Below are positions 35,724 to 36,853 of a stretch of DNA of 36,853 nt, piece after piece. Each line of letters begins with the position of its first letter. Position 1 is the stretch's first letter. The stretch is from Alsobacter soli. GTDB lineage: Bacteria > Pseudomonadota > Alphaproteobacteria > Rhizobiales > Beijerinckiaceae. The notes beneath the pieces are model-generated. The model was given only the letters and a program-made list of their open reading frames with translations, had not been told where the DNA came from and searched no databases. The stretch lies in NCBI GenBank assembly GCA_945883115.1, contig CAMCXA010000021.1:1-36853 (forward strand), given 5' to 3'. Position numbers and translations under genes: made by a program.

Positions 35724-35760
35724 AAACTCCCGCGTCGCTTCCGCGCGGGAGTTTCATTTT
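35724..35760 (+). terminator. rho-independent terminator of metY
   Basis: AAACTCCCGCG and CGCGGGAGTTT form an 11-bp perfect stem with a 9-base loop, followed by a broken T run (CATTTT). It is 19 bp after the metY stop. Confidence 0.92.
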
Positions 35761-35814
35761 AAACGCCGTCACTTTCGCTTTGGCAAAATCGCCCTGTCGC
35801 GCTATAGGGATGGC

Positions 35815-36831
35815 ATGTCAAATTCACAGATTCTCGTCACCGGGGCCGCTGGCTTCATCGGTTTTCACGTCGCCCGCCGCCTGCTTGCCGCTGGCCACCA
35901 CGTCACCGGCTTTGACAATCTCAATGCCTATTACGATCCGGCGCTGAAGCACGCGCGCCTCGCCGTGCTCGGGAGCGAGAAAAACTTCCGCTTTGTCGAG
36001 GGCGATCTGGCTGATGCCACGGCGGTGAATACGCTGTTCGAGCAGGGCAAATTCACCCATGTCGTCAATCTCGCAGCCCAAGCGGGTGTGCGCTATTCGC
36101 TGATCAATCCCGGCGCATACGGCGCCTCGAACCTGACGGGCTTTCTGAACATTCTCGAAGCCAGCCGGAAGAACGACATCAAACATCTCGTTTATGCCTC
36201 ATCCTCTTCCGTTTACGGCGCGAACACCTCCATGCCGTTCTCGGTCCACCAGAACGTCGATCACCCGCTCTCGCTTTATGCTGCCACCAAGAAGGCCAAT
36301 GAGTTGATGGCGCATTCCTACGCCCACATGTTCGGCCTGCCATCCACCGGCTTGCGGTTTTTCACCGTCTACGGCCCCTGGGGCCGCCCCGATATGGCGA
36401 TGTGGCTCTTTGCCGATGCGATCTTGAAGGGCGAGCCGATCACGCTGTTCAACCACGGCAAGATGCGCCGCGATTTCACCTATGTCGACGATATCGTGGA
36501 ATCGATCGAACGCCTCGTGCCGACCATCGCCCAGCCCGATCCCGATTGGAACGGCGCCCATCCCGACCCTGCGAGCAGCATGGCACCGCATCGCCTCTAC
36601 AATATCGGCAATAACAGCCCCGTCGAGCTGATGCATCTCGTCGAGACGATGGAAAACGCGCTCGGCATGAAGGCCAAGAAAATCCTCGCCCCGATCGAGA
36701 CGGGCGACGTGCCGGAAACCTATGCGGATGTCGATGCCCTCACCGAAGCCGTCAATTTCCGCCCAGCGACGCCGCTTGCGGTTGGCGTCGGCCGCTTCAT
36801 CGATTGGTACCGCGCCTATACCAATCGCTGA
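35815..36831 (+). CDS. lpsL: UDP-glucuronate 4-epimerase
   Basis: This 338-residue SDR-family epimerase converts UDP-glucuronate to UDP-galacturonate for LPS core and capsule. The NAD-binding GAAGFIGFH motif is at residues ~10-18; the catalytic Y155-x3-K159 pair is in YAATKK, and the preceding SSSSVYG supplies the third residue. GPWGRPDMAMWLFADAILKG and GKMRRDFTYVDDIVE are typical of the LpsL/CapI branch, as opposed to UDP-glucose epimerases. It is complete, with 22 bp of window left after the stop. The lpsL symbol rests on similarity to the rhizobial enzyme; no other polysaccharide gene is adjacent. Confidence 0.9.
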   Translation: MSNSQILVTGAAGFIGFHVARRLLAAGHHVTGFDNLNAYYDPALKHARLAVLGSEKNFRFVEGDLADATAVNTLFEQGKFTHVVNLAAQAGVRYSLINPGAYGASNLTGFLNILEASRKNDIKHLVYASSSSVYGANTSMPFSVHQNVDHPLSLYAATKKANELMAHSYAHMFGLPSTGLRFFTVYGPWGRPDMAMWLFADAILKGEPITLFNHGKMRRDFTYVDDIVESIERLVPTIAQPDPDWNGAHPDPASSMAPHRLYNIGNNSPVELMHLVETMENALGMKAKKILAPIETGDVPETYADVDALTEAVNFRPATPLAVGVGRFIDWYRAYTNR

Positions 36832-36853
36832 TCCACCGAATGCCTCAGCCATT

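Noticed and set aside
36199-36852. 217-codon minus-strand frame opposite the epimerase
   Set aside because: Antisense shadow of a conserved SDR epimerase; no motifs of its own.

Overview
The window looks like chromosomal DNA of an alphaproteobacterium, most likely of the order Hyphomicrobiales (Rhizobiales). Pointers are a MucR/Ros-family regulator, a long AdoCbl-dependent ribonucleotide reductase (NrdJ), the RNase E - amidase - PBP1A - RF2 gene block, an LpsL-type epimerase and intergenic palindromic elements of the RIME/REP kind. Genes are densely packed and there is no prophage, insertion sequence, rRNA, tRNA or CRISPR array that I can see. The species cannot be named from the sequence.

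Region 1 (1-7130) is the most unusual part. A 5'-truncated 6-pyruvoyl-tetrahydropterin-synthase-like gene, a GT4 glycosyltransferase and a class I methyltransferase overlap each other by a few bases. Facing them is a two-gene unit (RibD-C-type reductase, cytochrome b561), and divergent from that unit is a RibA-like GTP cyclohydrolase II with a decayed N-terminal RibB-like domain, followed 26 bp later by a large YfhO-like membrane protein. GTP ring opening, a RibD-type reductase, a PTPS-fold enzyme without the usual catalytic residues, a glycosyltransferase and a methyltransferase together suggest a specialised pterin- or pyrimidine-derived glycoside pathway rather than housekeeping riboflavin or queuosine synthesis. 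This is the best candidate for an undescribed system.

Region 2 (7188-23522) is mainly housekeeping and envelope: tyrS; a large AsmA/YhdP-like protein; the peroxiredoxin bcp; a palindromic repeat; prfB with an intact programmed +1 frameshift site; the bifunctional penicillin-binding protein mrcA; an AMIN-type amidase; rne with a long leader; then a periplasmic M48-TPR protease and a DsbA-like oxidoreductase that form a likely envelope quality-control operon.

Region 3 (23523-31241) carries nrdJ behind a long structured leader, then two repeat structures, a MucR-type regulator with an AT-rich upstream region, a DapA-superfamily enzyme resembling HypD (hydroxyproline catabolism), and the ribosomal protein operon rplM-rpsI with a recognisable promoter and terminator.

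Region 4 (31242-36853) is a more accessory stretch. Two toxin-antitoxin modules (HigBA-like, whose toxin seems to have lost its start, and MazEF-like) flank an ECHDC3-type crotonase homologue and a YccU-type CoA-binding protein. It ends with an O-acetylhomoserine sulfhydrylase and a UDP-glucuronate 4-epimerase.
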